DNA of 64,000 nt from positions 70,932,503 through 70,996,502 of the forward strand of contig NC_133933.1 of assembly GCF_031877795.1 (NCBI RefSeq), read 5' to 3'. The notes below the pieces were generated by a model. The model saw only the letters and a program-made list of their open reading frames with translations, was not told the origin of the DNA and ran no database searches. The position numbers and the translations under genes are program-made. Source of the stretch: Strix aluco. Taxonomy: Eukaryota > Chordata > Aves > Strigiformes > Strigidae. Shown in pieces: positions 11,833 to 25,230 of this stretch (position 1 is its first letter; every line of letters begins with the position of its first letter).

Positions 11833-14800
11833 AAGTTTATTTTCTGAAGTAGCCATCAGCACTTTACATAGTTTTCCTTTTTTTTTTTTACTTGAAATAA
11901 ATTTAATCCCTCAGCTGATTCTAACATAAGGAATATTTGGAGGTAGACATTATATGTGTACAATTTTTTCCAGATACAGAAGTACTGGAAAAGATTTGTG
12001 AAATTTTAATTAAATATGCTATCCTTAGGCTGAAGGTGAATCACAATTTCTGATAAACTAGTAACTCAAAGCAGTAAAAACCCAGGAGCATTAGGAAGTC
12101 TGAGCTAGTAACAAATTGTTTTGACTGCAGCTGATGTCTTAGTATGCATATAAATAAATAAGTGAATAATAGCAGCCCACTGAGATTATAGCAAAAACAG
12201 TTAATGCATAATTTTGCATGGAATTAGGAAAATGTCAGTCATAAAAAGGATAACTGACAAGTGTCCTGCATCAAAGCTTTAGCAAGTTGGCAGATGGCTT
12301 AATTAACATTTTCTTTTACCAGTCTACTGGACCAGTGCCCATGACCTCCATGTACATTAAGAATAAGTATGACTAAAACTATTGCTTCACGTATAGCTTT
12401 AACTATAGCTACTGATACAGCTATTGAACTAATCTCCATTCTTTCAAGCAACATCTTATATTCCTTTTATTGGAGGAGCATAACTTAAAAGAAATATCTG
12501 CTCTGGGAATATTTAAAGCATCCATATTTTGAAAGTTAGATTTTCTCTCTCTACTTACCCAGTAGCATACTTATCAGGGCACCAGATACAGTTTATGCCA
12601 CTGAAAGATTAGATTTGCTCTAGTGCAGGTTATTTTAGTGTGGGTTGAACTTTTCAAACAAAAGTAAGGGAGACAATCTGTCCCCACAGAAATGCTGTTA
12701 TCAACTGCCATGATTTCACACTGAGGTGAACCAATTCACCGCCACTTTAAGGTGTTACACACTTAACTCTTGACAAATCATTGAGACATAAAATCCCTAG
12801 TTCTGAGAACATCCAGGTTCCCTATACAGGGAATATACCATGTTGGGTATCAAATGAGGGGATCTGCATAGACTGCTGACAGCAGATTGAAACCAGCAGC
12901 TTCATGCTGCTTCTGGCCAAAGTGGACTAGCCCAACAAGAACATCCCTTCAAGCAGTTTACCTGTTCCTGGCTCTGGGAACTGCCCCAGTATGTCTTATA
13001 GCAGAGTCTTCCCTTCCCTTCCCAAGACAAGATGCCTTAACACCAAGGTTGCATGTATAGGCAAGACTGATGTCATTTTATTCCTCATCAACTACAATAT
13101 GCAATCGCTACTCAGACCAAGCAGCAGAAACCAGCCTGGCCCTTTCTGAGCAGGCACTGGGCCTGCAATCAGGCTGCAGGATACTGCAGTCCAGGAACAG
13201 TGAGTAGCCAAACTGGAGCAATGGGAATACAGAACTGTTCCATGTGGAGCAGAAGGCATGCTCATAAGGACACTCCCAGGGACTTGCTTTACACAGCAGT
13301 GTAGACATAGTCTTACCTGTGCCATGGAGACTACATGGTTTCACTTCAGTGTTGCCACACTAGAGTCCAAAGTCTCAGCTGTAATCAAAATTAGCCCATG
13401 ATACTAGTATTTTATGAAGTAAGAACTGTCGGCTACATGCAGTACAGGGGCTGGCACAACTCTTCCAGTCCTTTTCTCACTCCTCTAACCCAACTGTGTC
13501 TGAAACCAGCATAGTAGAGCATGGCTTCATCACTTGCTTCAACGAGATGAATGTGAAACATTTTTGCTAACTGACAGTGGCAGTAACATGGGAAATTTCA
13601 CCAGAGCTATTACACATTGTATTTTAAATAATATTTATAAAATAAGGCCTGGTTTTCTGCCAGGAGAGGATCCAACAGGCAGGTACAAGAATATAGTTTA
13701 TTTTTTCCCTTGGAAGTCTATGAAACCCAGCAGTTTTTTACTGCTGACACTTTCAAAAGACATAAGGGTGCCCTTCAACCATACAATATCAGAACTGGAG
13801 GAAAATAGCTAGCAAGAATTCACTGTCAATAAAAACTACAATAAAACCCCTGTTTTGTTACCACCTGCTTATGTTAGGCTGTTAGCTCCAACAGTGTTCT
13901 ATGATACTTTTTACTATGCTGAAATTCTATAAAATTTGATCACTGTTTGGTAAAAACCAACAGTACGTGTAAGACATGTTTGGTACAAAGGAACATGTTA
14001 ACATTCTTGGCTATAAACTTTTAAAACCAGTTTTGTTCTGCATTGTTCTTGTAGTTTTTGAACATTTGGAGTTGTTCCTTTCATTCCTGTTGTCTCCAGC
14101 CACGAGCATTTCATTTGTGCTATTTCAGCTCATGTAGTAGGGTCAAAAATCACACTCTCAGTCACCTAAAATTTCCTTTGACTTCAATTCTTTTACTTTA
14201 TCCTCTCAGATAAGGAACAGTAGCCAGTAATTTCCAAAAACTCCTACTGTAAATAGGGTTGTGTAACAATATTACATACACACACTCAAACACAGGCAGT
14301 TGGAGGGACTTTCAGGGGTCTCTCTTCTGACATTTGTTGTTTGTATAGCAAAGAATGTTGAGAAGGTTGTGAAATAGCTTTTAAACTAACCCAGTTTATA
14401 GCTTGGTATTTTAAAGTAATGCAGAATTAGCTGTGGCTTGCTTTCATAATTCACTACCCTATCAGGGATATGCATTATAGAAATACTGATGAAAAGCAGT
14501 TAGTCTCTTTGAAGGAGTTTGGTGTAATTCTTTAATGTCAAGAGATCCTAAGAGTCAAAACTGGGAATGTAGCTAATTATTTCCTCTCAGTAAAACTGGA
14601 TTTGTGGCCACCTTTGCAAAACATAATTGATAATATACCTTGTATCTTTACAAGCATTTATAAAAATAATAGAATAAGTGTGATAGAAGTATTGCTGTAT
14701 GATAGCATTTGAAATTTCATTTAGCAGTCACTGTGCAGTCACCCTTTGATTGCCATAATTGCATTTTTAATTACATAAGTAATAACAGTCAACATTGATT

Positions 14801-14852
14801 ATTTTTAGCCCTTTAAGATATAGCTGAGTTTTAGCTAATTCATAAACATTAG

Positions 14853-14878
14853 GGTTGAATGTAAAGATACATTCAACC
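14853..14878. repeat. Perfect 11-bp hairpin, 4-nt loop
   Basis: The arm ggttgaatgta (14853-14863) pairs exactly with tacattcaacc (14868-14878) across the tetraloop aaga. Flanking attag and ctaat extend the pairing imperfectly to about 14849-14885. No U-run follows. The role is unknown. Confidence 0.85.
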
Positions 14879-17636
14879 ATCTAATCTTAACATCTATATA
14901 TCACTGGACATTAAGAACATGGACAACCCTTAGCTGACATAGGACAAGGCAATGTGAAGGGCAAAGCGATCCTGAGGTTGTCAGATTTTTCAATTAAAAA
15001 AAAAAAAAGAACACAAATAATTGTCAGGACCCGTTTTAAGGCTGCTTGTGCAGCTGTGCTTTCCCCATCATCCCCCCGCTCTGCGCCAAACATCAGGACA
15101 AAAGCATTGCTGAGCTCTCCCCAGGTTCACCCAGGACCCCAGAACATGGGCTGGAGGACAAAGTATGGTGTCCATGGGTTGTACTGACTGAAGAGCAACC
15201 CACCTGCATATTCTGCAGAGATGCATACACCCTTTTTTACAGCCACATAGAACCTGTCCTGTGCTATGCTGTGCTCTAGACACAGCCTTGCATGGTGCTG
15301 GACTGGCATGAGCTATGACAGGACATCTGAGCTCCAGCACTACAGTACCCCAGACCTCATATTGTGTCAGGAGGAGAACTCAAGATTTTGAAGATGTTAT
15401 TAAAGATACTAAACTCCCAACTATACTTAGGCAAGAAGATATGAAAAAAGAAACATCTGTCTGCACTTGCAAGGAATACAAGATTTGCAAGTGTAATGTG
15501 AGAAATTCCAAATACCAGCAGTCTTAAATAATTCAAGTTGCTTAGTAATGCTGATTTCCCCCTTTGCCCCTCATCTATTGCTAAAGATTATTTCATCCAC
15601 ATCAAAATGGTAATGAAACCTGTCTGCCCACCAGAGTCCAACAAGTTAAGTTAAAATAACAAAGAGTATTTAAGCCCTGACTTTATATTAAAGTGGCCAC
15701 GAATATGTTCTCTTCCATTGGCTGTTTGAGACTGAGGAGTAATGAGCAGCCAAGCAGCAGTATGATGCAGCCCAAGCACTGACTTCCTAAGTGACTGCCC
15801 CAGCCATTTCTGCTGCAAACATGTAAATGGAGCCCCATGGACTCACATCAAGCCTAACAACTGAATCTGTTCTGCACGGAATTTGGATCTGATGAACACT
15901 CAGTTTTCACAAGACTGATCCTGAGCAAACAACAGCAGCAATATCACCCTCAAAAAAATGGAGAAACCACGGTACCAGCCATTGCCCAGGACTTTGAGAG
16001 CAATAAGGCGTGAATAAGATGAAGTGTCTGAAGGAGCCGGGAGGCAAGCCAGCCCCTGACCTGTGGGAAGTCCCACTTTCCTTCATTCACCCCTTCCAGA
16101 CATTCCTACCAATATGATTTGTAAGAACTTCTACAAATGTGGAGATCAGTGTGACTCTAAAGACGATAAAGACTCACCCACTTGGCATTTGAAATTTCGG
16201 TCAGACTCATTGTGAAAAACAGCTGTAGTGATTTAAGGTATCATGCCTACTGTGCCAGTGATTGCCTACTGCATAGCTAAACTGGCATACAGGAGTACCC
16301 AAACAGCTTGGTTTCAACAGCTTTCCAGCCGAGAAACAATAAGCAGCTGGAGGTAGCACTTCACATCAGGACAGCTCTTTCCAAAATGACTGTTTGTCGA
16401 CATCCTTATTTAAATCAGGCACTAGTTCAATAGATATTTTAATCCAACACTGTTAGGAAAATGAAGAATTCTTCCCCCATAAACCCCTGGTAGCTCACTG
16501 CCATCTTTGTGCCACCACCTCCCTTTCATCAACACAAGTATTCATACAACTGTATGATGAACCGGACAGGGGACAAGATGTGACAGAAAACTCACCATTT
16601 TCTCAATTTTCAGTGGTGTTGGCCCCCTGATCTGGCTCGTACGGCCACAGAGCATTTGTGCTGGCAGAAAAGATGGGAGCAGTGTGGGCAGGAAAATGAT
16701 GAGACAGACGAGGGGACAGGGACAGCTTCTTTCAGTGGCAGTGGCTTGTTTCTCAACAGCACTCCCAGTACATCAGCTGAGCAACAGAGCAACCAGAAGG
16801 CAGTCGCCAGGCAAAGGTGCTGCATAGGGCTTTTTTGTTAACCAATGAGAAAAGGGAAGAAGAGAATTTTATTTTTTTAAATGATATGAATTAACATAAA
16901 GTTTTGGACCAAAAACATGTTCATCTGAATGTTTTTTGATTCTATACTAAGCATGGCTTCCACATCACAGTGTCTCTCATAAATGGCCAGTTTTAAGCAT
17001 TCACCTAGGCTATATTTGACAGCTGCATTAGTAACATCTTACAATATAACCCTGAATAGTAATATACCTAGTAACAGATACAGTGAAACATAGGAGTAAC
17101 AAATCCCAAGCAGTTTACTTACATAAAGTTAATATAGTATTTTTAATTAGATCATGGGTGTTTGGGGAAATTATTATTCTGCTCTTTCATTCAAAAAAGA
17201 AAACAAAGTAATTTTAACAAGTTTTCTTGCATTCTGATCACAAATGCTATGATTTCATGGTGTCCATAAGTAGTTATTTGAGTGTGCATGCCTATCTCTA
17301 TAGTACTGCATCCATAAAAGTTTACTAATGTATCTGTGTGTGACTGTATATATATTTGCTGTGTTTGAGTAAGCTGTCTGTGCTCTCTTTGGTATGATCC
17401 CAAAGACAATGCAAATGAGAAAACGATTACTGGAAATATCAATACAACAATATTGTTATGTATTTATGGAAAGAAAAATTAGTTCAAAATATAATTTTTC
17501 TGGTATTTGTCAGAAAGATGAAATGCAGAATATGACAACATTGACTGTTTGTCACAGAAGCACCCCTGTGCCATTTGCTGGGTAGAAAAGTGCCACCATT
17601 CCTGGTTTTCTTAAAGCCAGACAATGTGACCCTGGT

Positions 17637-17657
17637 GGGTGGGGGGGGTGGGATGGG
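17637..17657 (+). other. G-quadruplex-forming motif
   Basis: On the + strand, runs of 3, 8, 3 and 3 G are separated by loops of 1, 1 and 2 bases (T, T, AT). This fits the standard G3+N1-7 pattern with very short loops, which are associated with stable quadruplexes. It is isolated in AT-rich DNA and is not near a recognised promoter. Confidence 0.8.
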
Positions 17658-20600
17658 AAGGTCTTGGCATACTGCTTATCCTTGACTGCTGAACCATGCG
17701 TACCAGAGTATGTTTCATTGTATTTGGCCAGTGTGTATAACTTGTAATGTGTACAGTTTGGCATATATGCATTTTCTTAAAATTATTAGCATTTTAACAG
17801 TGAAATGATGTTTTGACATTAGCACTCTACTTAAGACACATACAGAAGATTTTCACACCTCTTTTGGTGTTGTGTTGCTTCAGTCTGTCTGCAATGCAAA
17901 CAAGACCTACAGTCAGAAAAGATTTATTTATAATATGCGTAGGTTTAGGAGCCACAGAATGAGTGAAACAAAGCTAAACCAGTGAACCCTTAAATTTTCC
18001 CCCGTACATTGTAACTGCCTGAGATTGAACCACATAGCTGACTTCTTTTAGCTCTTTTGGAGAACAAGTTTAAATTAATTAATTCACCATACAAGCATAA
18101 CACAAACATTATGTAGCTGTTTTGAATGCACTATATCTACCTATCTTCAGCCTGGAGCAAGGTTTTTACTTTCCCTTAAGATTCTCACCCCTGGCCCCTC
18201 TCCTGGACAAGGCATTAAAGCTGAGGTCAGGCCTTTTCTGACATACCCTCCCCTCCAAACAACTATTCCATCCTATTCTGTAATGGTTGCCAGCCTGAAG
18301 GTGTAAAGAATGTTCCCAAATCCCTGCTCAGCCTAATCTGAAGCAGGGATTTAAGAGCAGTTTTCATATATCCTATCTGTTAAGAGGCTCTGGGGCAACC
18401 CTCAGTGAATCTCTGAAACTGAGGGGTTCCTCTTTACATAAATAAATAAGAATTCCTGAAAAGCATGGATTACAGCAATCCACTGGAATGTGGCCTTGCT
18501 AGTTGATAGACTGTGTCAGGATACAATTTCAGTAGATCCTTAGACTGGGAAACTTACACCCTTGTCACTGCAACAAGTGGTTATATGTAAAAAGAGATCT
18601 TTGTGTGTTTGGGGTAGGGTTTTCTTCAAGGCACTGAAAATTAGCATACCTGAAAAAGGGGTGAAAAACAGGATGAAACAATCTCTGAAGTGGACTTGTG
18701 AATTATTTTATTTATGTCATGGTTACACTATTACAACAAAATAGGAGTTTACAGATGTTCAAACTTTCCAGTTCCCTATCTCCACTGTGCAGGTAGAGAT
18801 TATTGATTGTCTTTCCATTGGTGGTTTTAACTAACATTCTTGTACCAGATGTGGAGTGTTTACATGACTTCTTCACCTGGATATGACGAGGAGACAGTAA
18901 CACACAGGCAGTGGACAGTAATGACAAGTTTGATGTAGCAATATTGTAAGAAATGAGCTGTGTGTGCCCTAAACATTAATGAACTAAATAAATACAATCA
19001 CTCTATGGAGACATTTATTTTGGATTAATACTGCATTACTTAGTTCATCCTTTAGAACACCTTGTACATAAAGATTTTGCGCCAATGGATGCAAATTAGT
19101 TAAACTTCTGGTTCTCGTGTATAAAATAGGCCTATGAGACAGCCTGTTTTGTTTTTACCATCTAATTCAATCATATCCACCTCACCTGGCTTCATATGCC
19201 AACACAATTCCTTAACACAAAAATCTATGACTGACTGGGTCTGTCATTATGAATTAATAGTACAAAACAAAAATGCATCGTGAAATGTGTTAAAACTTCA
19301 TTATTCATCATCATGTCCGTATTCGTGTGATGGATAAACTGGAGGATGAGTGCTGTCAGTGGTTAGTAACCATATAATTCAGCATCCTCAATCATCATAA
19401 AATAGCAATCCAGAAGTGCTAGGCAGCAGCATGCACTGCTTAGCAGTGGTGCACTGCTCTTTGACTCAGTGATTCCTAAAAGAAATCGGTATCTCTTACC
19501 GAGGAGATGCATGACTCCTCCTGCCCAGGGGTGTCCTGCCCAGCTTGCTGGGGAAAGAAGGAAGGACTAGTGCAGGAGAGACTGGCCATGCCCACAGCCA
19601 CCCCACGCCTGTCTGTCTTCAGCAGGAGCCAAACAAAACCCAGAGGTGTCTTAGCCTGAGCTAATCAGACCTGGTTCCCATGCTTCAAACACATCCATTT
19701 ACTTTACTCTGATTTCAAAGTGCTAATGAGCTGTGAGCATCCTACTAACTATTCATAAGGTGTAGCAAGCTCTAGTTTTCCCAGGTATGCAGTGACCACC
19801 TGAAAAGGGACCTCTGGATAGGTTCTCACTGGCTGGCCAAAACTGATTGTGTGCAGTCGCCTGTCTTTACCAATGAGGGCAGTTTTTTCGTGTCAGGGTT
19901 TCCTTGTATGTCTTCCCAGTAACTCTCACTCCTCTACCCAGCTGATTCATCCAACTGATCAAATGCCAGGAGTATTCAAAACTTTTTTTTTGCTGACATA
20001 AACTTAGCTTAGAGTCTCTTTTTGAGGTTGGGCTATCTCAGATATGTGGCCATGCCTGATGATGTTACTCAGAGAACAGCAAAGACCCTTCTCAGTGAGA
20101 GGTCAAATCCTGACTTTGGGCACAATTGGGTCACTGCTTGACAAAATCTTGCACTGATGCAAGACTTGTTTCAAAGAGATGTGCATTGTTTGTTGCAGTC
20201 CCTGTGAATCTGGATCGACAGTGCAAGTACAGAGTTCTGAGGGACAAATCCTCCTACATATTTTTTGCACTTTAAAGTGTATTCCAACTGTACTGGTGTG
20301 TTGCTTCACTGTTTAAACATGGCTGAAAAATCTTATTTTGAGTGCAGGGTGTAACACAGAGTAAGAACAATTAAAGCATGTGAACAAAATTAAAGTGATA
20401 TATTTTATTACACCTCTTGTGAATTGCAGGTGTAAGTAAGTGCTGTGTAGATCACTTACTTGCTGGGAAAACCATGTAAATGCCATGTATCCATGTGGTT
20501 CCACATGGGAACCCATATTTCTGTCATAGTTCAGCTATGCACTTAAGGGTAACAAGGATAACTAGGATAACTAACACTTAAGGATATGCATCACTTTCTA

Positions 20601-23600
20601 CATGTTAACCAGGCTAAAAAGGTTTCTGTATCCATCCCTTAGGAACAACAGAGAGCAGCTTTGTCAAACATTAGCACTTCTGAGGATCTGCCAACTGAAC
20701 CACTTAAAAATTTCCACCAAGCCTTTTTCATCAGAATGACTTGGTAAGTTGTTATTTTCAGTTAACCTTAACCATTTTCTGTAAGGTCACTATGACTGAC
20801 GGCTGGCTCAGCTCTCTGAACTGGTTTATCATTCTAAATCAAGAGTGGAACAAGCAAATAATAGAACCTTGCACCCATCCTCAAAATGTGGATTAGCCTC
20901 ATTATTATGAGTATTCCACATTTTATTAGTCTTATTCACTTGGAAAGCTTGAATGGGCTTCGAATGGGAGCAAGAGTAACATTGCAAGAAGCAGAGCTGG
21001 TATAATTCAAGCAAAATTATTTGAGGGAAAGGGCATGGATATATTTCCCAGGTTTTTTTGGAGGTGGAATAGTTGCTACTCACAGTTTGGGTTTCTGGCC
21101 TAACTTTACAAATCAATGCTCCATTAAGACAGAAATCTTCATTGTTATAATGCATTGTAACAATGAAAAATTTGTGCCTTGGTGAATCTAGGGGTATGAT
21201 TCCACCATCTATTTCCACCCAATTGGCCAGGGAGTTGGTTAAAGGCACTGATCCATCCAAAATCCACCATACCAAAAAAAAAAAAAAATGTTTTCAGCTT
21301 AGCCTGCACTGTTGATTGCATGATCACACAGATGGCTGCAAAGAAGAGGGCTGGATTATGGCTGCTGTGATTTAGGCTACTGTGGACTCACACTGCAGGG
21401 CTTAAGTGTCAGAGGTCTCTGCACTGCTCAGTGACAGGAGCTGGAGTCCTTTGCTGAGCCAGCAAACAGTGGCATGATCAACAGTACTTACAGATCTGGT
21501 GAGAAAATTGTACTTTTGGGAGGAAAGAAAAGTCATTGTGATATCATTTACAAGAAAAAATTACTTTTCTCTTTAGTTTTCTGAAGCAGTCCCTGTGTTG
21601 TACAGATGATCTTCAGTCTGATTGCTTTCTTTGTGGTATATGAGATTTCACTTTTGTGATTCATGAATTTTTAACCTTTACTTGATTTTTTTTCCTGTTC
21701 TCAATATGCAGTAACTTTCTATTTTTAATTTGACACAGTTTTCTTAAAGTTGAATATAAAAGGGCTTGATTTTACAGGGGCTCAATTTCCAGAAGTTGTG
21801 GTCTTAAAAAAAAATAAAGGCTTTTTCTTTTACAGCTTAATGTATTATTTCATGGCTTGTGCACTGTTGCCAGTGGCAGCAACGACAGAGTCTCCTCTGC
21901 ATGACTGTTAAATCACCTTAAAACACAGTCAAATTAACTTTCTTGTCTTCTTTTCAAATTACCAAATAACTTGTACAGCTGTAACAGAGAGGAGAACTTG
22001 GTACTTGGGTTGAATCTTGTTGAAGTGGGACAGCTCATTTTTCCAGCAGCACCGTAGATAGTACAGATGAAAATATTTTTAAAGTTCATGTAGTAAAAAC
22101 CTGGATACTAGAAATGGCATATTTAACCAGAAGCACATGTATTAAGAAAATAGTTGATTATTTGTAATATTCTTCAGATTTAATTCTTGCAGCAAACGAA
22201 TTTGGTTGATAAGCTCAATAGATGGGCATGTTCAGAACACTTGATACTCCCCTTAACTCTGATCAAGGTTTAGAAGGGCTGTCTGGCTTGTTCCCCTTTA
22301 TCTACAGCTGAGTAATGGTTGTGCATGTTTTCTTCCTAGATCGTCTTATATAGCCTTACTCTCACACGATACGGATTTTCTCATGTATCTGCTGTACATT
22401 TTGTATGTCTCCTGATCTTGCAGCTGCATGTGTCTTACTCTACAATAGCTTAGAAATGAGAACTGAAATGTCCACTTTAAGATTTGATCCTACATTTGTA
22501 TTCGAATTTTCTTTCCCTCCCCTCACATTCTCTCAGCCATCTCTGTAAGCATTCAGTATGCTTCATGCTAGCGTGTGCCTGATAAATGTCAGCAATATGT
22601 TGTTGGCATTTTCTTCAGGAGGTGGTGCTGTCTTGGAGTATTTCCCTATATGTTATTGAAAAGGTTTGTGGACAACTGATGTTCTTTTCATGATAACTCA
22701 GCACTACGTCCAAGATGACATATTCTGCCTTCTATAAAGTTGCCTGAATATATTTTCAGTTATTTTTAAAATGGGTTGGTAGAGAGTGAAAAGAAAATAA
22801 TAATGTCTCTGTAATGTATACAAAGATAAAAACAAATTAGGAGAACACAAAAAAACCCTGCACACGGGATACTTTGCTTGGATCTTTTGTATGTACCAAT
22901 TCCTACTCATCATGCTTGCAACTTTGAGATCTGGACCTGTACAAAATGCATCATATAGCTGTAATGTATAGATATGCACACATCACCTTTCTCACTCTTG
23001 TACTAAAATGTACTAAAATTAACCTTAATTCTGGCCTCAGTGACATGCACATCCACGTAGAGGCTTGTTAAAGGCTGTTGTGTTTATAGTCTGTGATGCC
23101 GTAGACACTCTCACAAGTCAACATGTAAAGTAGATATAACTCACTTTTCCTGCCTAAAATGTTTTGACATATAGGTTTGTTCATTTAAAAGTGTCACTTC
23201 AAGTTGATGGTAGCTCATTATATCTTATCATAAAATAAACTGCAAGATAAATCAGTGCGCATGCAGTATGGGTCTGCCAGCACAGGCATGCTGGCCATGA
23301 ACCTCATCTTTTGCTATTGTGTAACCAACTACATCAGCAGAAATCTGTACCATAGATAGGTCTTTGGCTTGATCTGATTAAAACCCAAGATTTTTATCCT
23401 TCGGTCCTGACGGATTTTACAGTAAAAGCAAGTATTGTCCTGGATCATCCTAGGGAAAATTAATGTTCATACATTTCATTACTTAATTTCATTAACCAGG
23501 GCTGGTTAATTCCTAATGATAGACATTCACCCTAGGAGTTTGAAGAAATGGATCCCAGTGACTGGCTGTATTTATTAACAGACAGGTATCACTCACACTT

Positions 23601-24337
23601 AGAACTGTTCTGAATTTGACTTGAAGTTATGCTGTAAATTGCTAAAATACTGTCTGTCTTTAAAATGTTGCCATTGTTGTGCTTTTTTTTTGTTGTTGTT
23701 CTGACTTTTAAGAATCGATTGAAGAATATACATATTCATGTGTTTTACCACACTGAGCACAGGGAACCCTTCACTGGATAGTCTTTTGATGTTACTGTAA
23801 TAAACAGAATCATTAACGAAGACAAATATCAGACATCTATGGTCAGTCTTTTTCATTGACTCCATAATACTGCTAGAAGATTAGTGTGCTCTTTTCCTAG
23901 CTCCTTTATCTATAGTATATGCAAGTAAGTGAAACCACTTTTGAGCATTTCAAAGTATTTGTGTGTAGTGACCCTTCATACAGATAATTTGATTTTTTTT
24001 AAAACAGTTTCTAAACTGTCATCACTTCCTTCCCCCCCTAAAGTGTACAGCCTGCATTTCCATGTGCAAATGGACATTTTGCTCTAGTTAGCCACGCAGG
24101 GCTACATGTGCATATTGTTGTGCACGGTTGTAATTCGTCCAACACTTTGAAACGTTGGTATTTGCCTGTCTGCTTTAGCAGGACTGTTCTAGGCTGCTAG
24201 TCTTTTTTACAGGGTGAAGCAGTGACCTTTCCACCATTTTAATGTATCTCTCTACTATTACACTGCTTGGTTGATAAGGCAAATATCTTTCTGCTTTGCA
24301 TTCGGTTCTAACTTTTCAGTTTTTGGAGCCTGTTTGG

Positions 24338-24392
24338 TTTGTTGGTTTGTGTTTTTTGGGTTTTTTTTTGTTTTTTGTTTTTTGTTTTTTTT
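24338..24392. repeat. T/G-rich low-complexity tract
   Basis: Runs of T interrupted by single or double G (gtttt, gttttttg patterns). Similar GT-rich tracts recur at 27372-27501, 37765-37820 and 50220-50275 and are characteristic low-complexity DNA of this genome. Confidence 0.8.
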
Positions 24393-24923
24393 CCCTACTC
24401 TTTGCAAGGAAGTAAGAAGTGTGACAGGAAGGTGTGATTTTTAATTTACACCAGAGTTCTCAACAAATAATGACTTTTCACACCCTGTTATTGCTGCTTA
24501 GCCTGGGGGAGGAGTTGTATGGCTACTGTTGTCATATCAAATTAAATCCACTCATGTAATTCAGAAAGACATTCCTCTTAAACTTAACCCCTTTAAGTTG
24601 GTGAAGTCTACTGGCACAAGAGCATAAGCTGAAGTGCATCTATTTGGGGGGTCTGTGCTGCTGAAGGATGAAAATGGAAATGTTTTTATTCAAGGATGGT
24701 GCGCACCTTTTTTGTAGTGCAGTGGACCAGCTCCTGATGAGGTTTGTGTGGGTGAATCCCCCTGTTAGCCTGGAGTTCACTGCAGGCTCGGGGTATGTGC
24801 GTGGATCTATTTTAAAAAGGGAAATGTTTGGCCAGCAATGCCAGACACTCGTGTGCTCGTCTGAAGAGCTTGCCTGAATAATTGCCTCTAACGTTGTTTG
24901 CTGTGGATTGCTAGCCCAGTCAT

Positions 24924-24940
24924 GGAGCACTCGGTGCTCC
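24924..24940. repeat. Short perfect hairpin next to the CpG patch
   Basis: Ggagcac (24924-24930) pairs with gtgctcc (24934-24940) around tcg. It lies just left of the CpG-rich patch. It could be a protein-binding palindrome or may be chance. Confidence 0.5.
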
Positions 24941-24994
24941 TTTATGTAGTAAAGCTAAAACAGATTGATAAGAAAATCACCCTCTGAGAGAGTT

Positions 24995-25230
24995 TCCTGT
25001 TGTCAGGGAGTTGGCAGAGTAGGGCAAGCCTTGCCTTTATCCGTTCATCTTCTCTCGAGGAGGGTGCTGTCGGTTTGGGTAAGCCATGTACCCCCTGGCG
25101 ATTCCCGCCAGGCTGGGGTGGGGGCTCACGCTGCCGGCTGGGTTCGCTCACCCGCGGGGGGGCTGTGTCCGCGCCCTGCCCCACCGGCCCCCGCACCCCT
25201 GCATCTCCCCAGGGAGGGCTGGAGTCTGAA
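24995..25230. promoter_or_regulatory. Small CpG-rich patch, candidate SAMD3 promoter
   Basis: Within about 140 bases (25065-25200) there are about a dozen CpG dinucleotides and a GC content far above the rest of the window, where CpG is rare. It lies 0.5-0.8 kb upstream of the first SAMD3 exon I can place. That exon starts with a splice acceptor, so an upstream exon must exist. A donor-like ttgg|gtaagc sits at 25078/25079 and could end such a non-coding exon. In mammals SAMD3 and TMEM200A are head-to-head, so the patch could serve both directions. No TATA box or initiator was identified with confidence. The composition is seen; the promoter role is inferred. Confidence 0.5.

Larger units (their letters stand above)
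11833..24337. other. Non-coding flank, no gene recognised
   Basis: A long AT-rich stretch with scattered short open frames. The longest, a 148-codon minus-strand frame at 20829-21275, shows no known motif. Small structural features are a hairpin (14853-14878), A-runs near 14997-15008 and 21274-21288, and a G-quadruplex motif (17637-17657). If gene order is as in mammals, this side of SAMD3 could lie in the 5' untranslated introns of the divergent neighbour TMEM200A, but nothing in the sequence itself shows a TMEM200A exon. Confidence 0.6.

Noticed and set aside
1..24900. Coding exon of TMEM200A in the left flank
   Set aside because: TMEM200A has a single long coding exon of roughly 490 codons. 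No frame of that size or content is present, so only untranslated exons could be here and none can be shown.
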